Source: Arthrobacter sp. PAMC25284
Lineage (GTDB): Bacteria > Actinomycetota > Actinomycetes > Actinomycetales > Micrococcaceae
Reading direction: 5' to 3'
Length of the DNA: 64,000 nucleotides
NCBI RefSeq assembly: GCF_019443425.1
Contig: NZ_CP080382.1
Coordinates: forward strand, 2,852,001-2,916,000
Positions 63,795 through 64,000 of the stretch are shown piece by piece; position 1 is the first letter of the stretch; every line of letters begins with the position of its first letter. The notes under the pieces are model-generated. The model had not been told where the DNA came from, made no database searches, and was given only the letters and a program-made list of their open reading frames with translations. The position numbers were made by a program, and so were the translations under genes.

Positions 63795-64000
63795 CTATAC
63801 GAGCGGCCACGGGTACCGCATGCCGGTGAGGTCAACCGGAAGCGTCCCGCCTTGCAGCATGCGCCGCACCCGCCGCCGCAGGGCGGCGACTTCGTCGTCG
63901 TCGAGCATCTCGGCCAGCTCGGAAGGCAGTGCGTCGGCGAGCGGTGCGATGTCTGCCAGCAGGGCTTCGGGGATGGGCTCGCCGGCGAAGTCCCAGATCA
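63795..64000 (-). CDS. SCO1664-family protein, C-terminal part (runs off the right edge)
   Basis: Minus-strand frame ending at 63795: IWDFAGEPIPEALLADIAPLADALP, then EMLDDDEVAALRRRVRRML and a Pro/Tyr-rich end RYPWPLV. This ending fits the actinobacterial SCO1664 family, whose body has a phosphatidylinositol-kinase-like domain. Only the last 68 codons are in the window, so activity cannot be judged. Confidence 0.7.
   Translation of the reverse strand, partial: IWDFAGEPIPEALLADIAPLADALPSELAEMLDDDEVAALRRRVRRMLQGGTLPVDLTGMRYPWPLV

Overview
The window looks like the chromosome of a high-GC actinobacterium of the Micrococcaceae, most like Arthrobacter or Pseudarthrobacter. This rests on strong G/C bias at third codon positions, frequent GTG/TTG starts, leaderless genes, purF-purM next to a DUF3073 gene, an HspR-type operator before clpB, mod genes with a one-domain TOBE regulator, and a SCO1664-family gene at the right edge. 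The genus is inferred by eye. I recognise no rRNA, tRNA or CRISPR array.

Left part (1-24 kb): ordinary chromosomal genes. They include a broken GH16 glucanase, a metallophosphoesterase lipoprotein, a YccF membrane protein, a DUF4031-HD fusion and an FAD oxidoreductase. These are followed by a molybdate uptake operon (regulator-modABC), an AhpD-like protein, clpB, a DUF3073 gene, purF-purM, a bcp peroxiredoxin and a serine hydrolase. A small Cys-rich protein sits behind a CsoR-like palindrome, and an SbtA/SbtB-like pair follows.

Middle (24-37.8 kb): the most unusual block, entirely on the minus strand. A two-component pair lies upstream of six genes joined by 1-14 nt overlaps: three glycosyltransferases, one ABC exporter and two aminoglycoside-phosphotransferase-fold proteins. 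It looks like a dedicated pathway that makes and exports a glycosylated, perhaps phosphorylated, product. Upstream lies a CcdA-DUF3179 fusion with a thioredoxin-like lipoprotein.

37.8-55.8 kb: a second serine hydrolase, a heterodimeric ABC exporter with one degenerate ATP site, and then an accessory-looking segment flanked by two inverted DUF309 paralogues. That segment holds a GAF-EAL protein, a FlgN-like protein, a LOV-GGDEF-EAL photoreceptor whose upstream region is split by a complete ISL3-type insertion (8-bp target duplication), a lower-GC non-coding stretch with tandem hairpins and a (GCCCGT)n microsatellite, and leaderless metH.

Right end (55.9-64 kb): a single-chain ECF transporter translationally coupled to a DUF4430 lipoprotein, which together with nearby metH suggests cobalamin salvage. 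Then come an acyl-CoA ligase, a NarL-type two-component system and the end of a SCO1664-family gene.

Five genes carry one-base shifts in G/C runs (about 457, 22,430, 34,976, 56,358 and 60,481). This pattern looks more like sequencing error than five independent pseudogenes.
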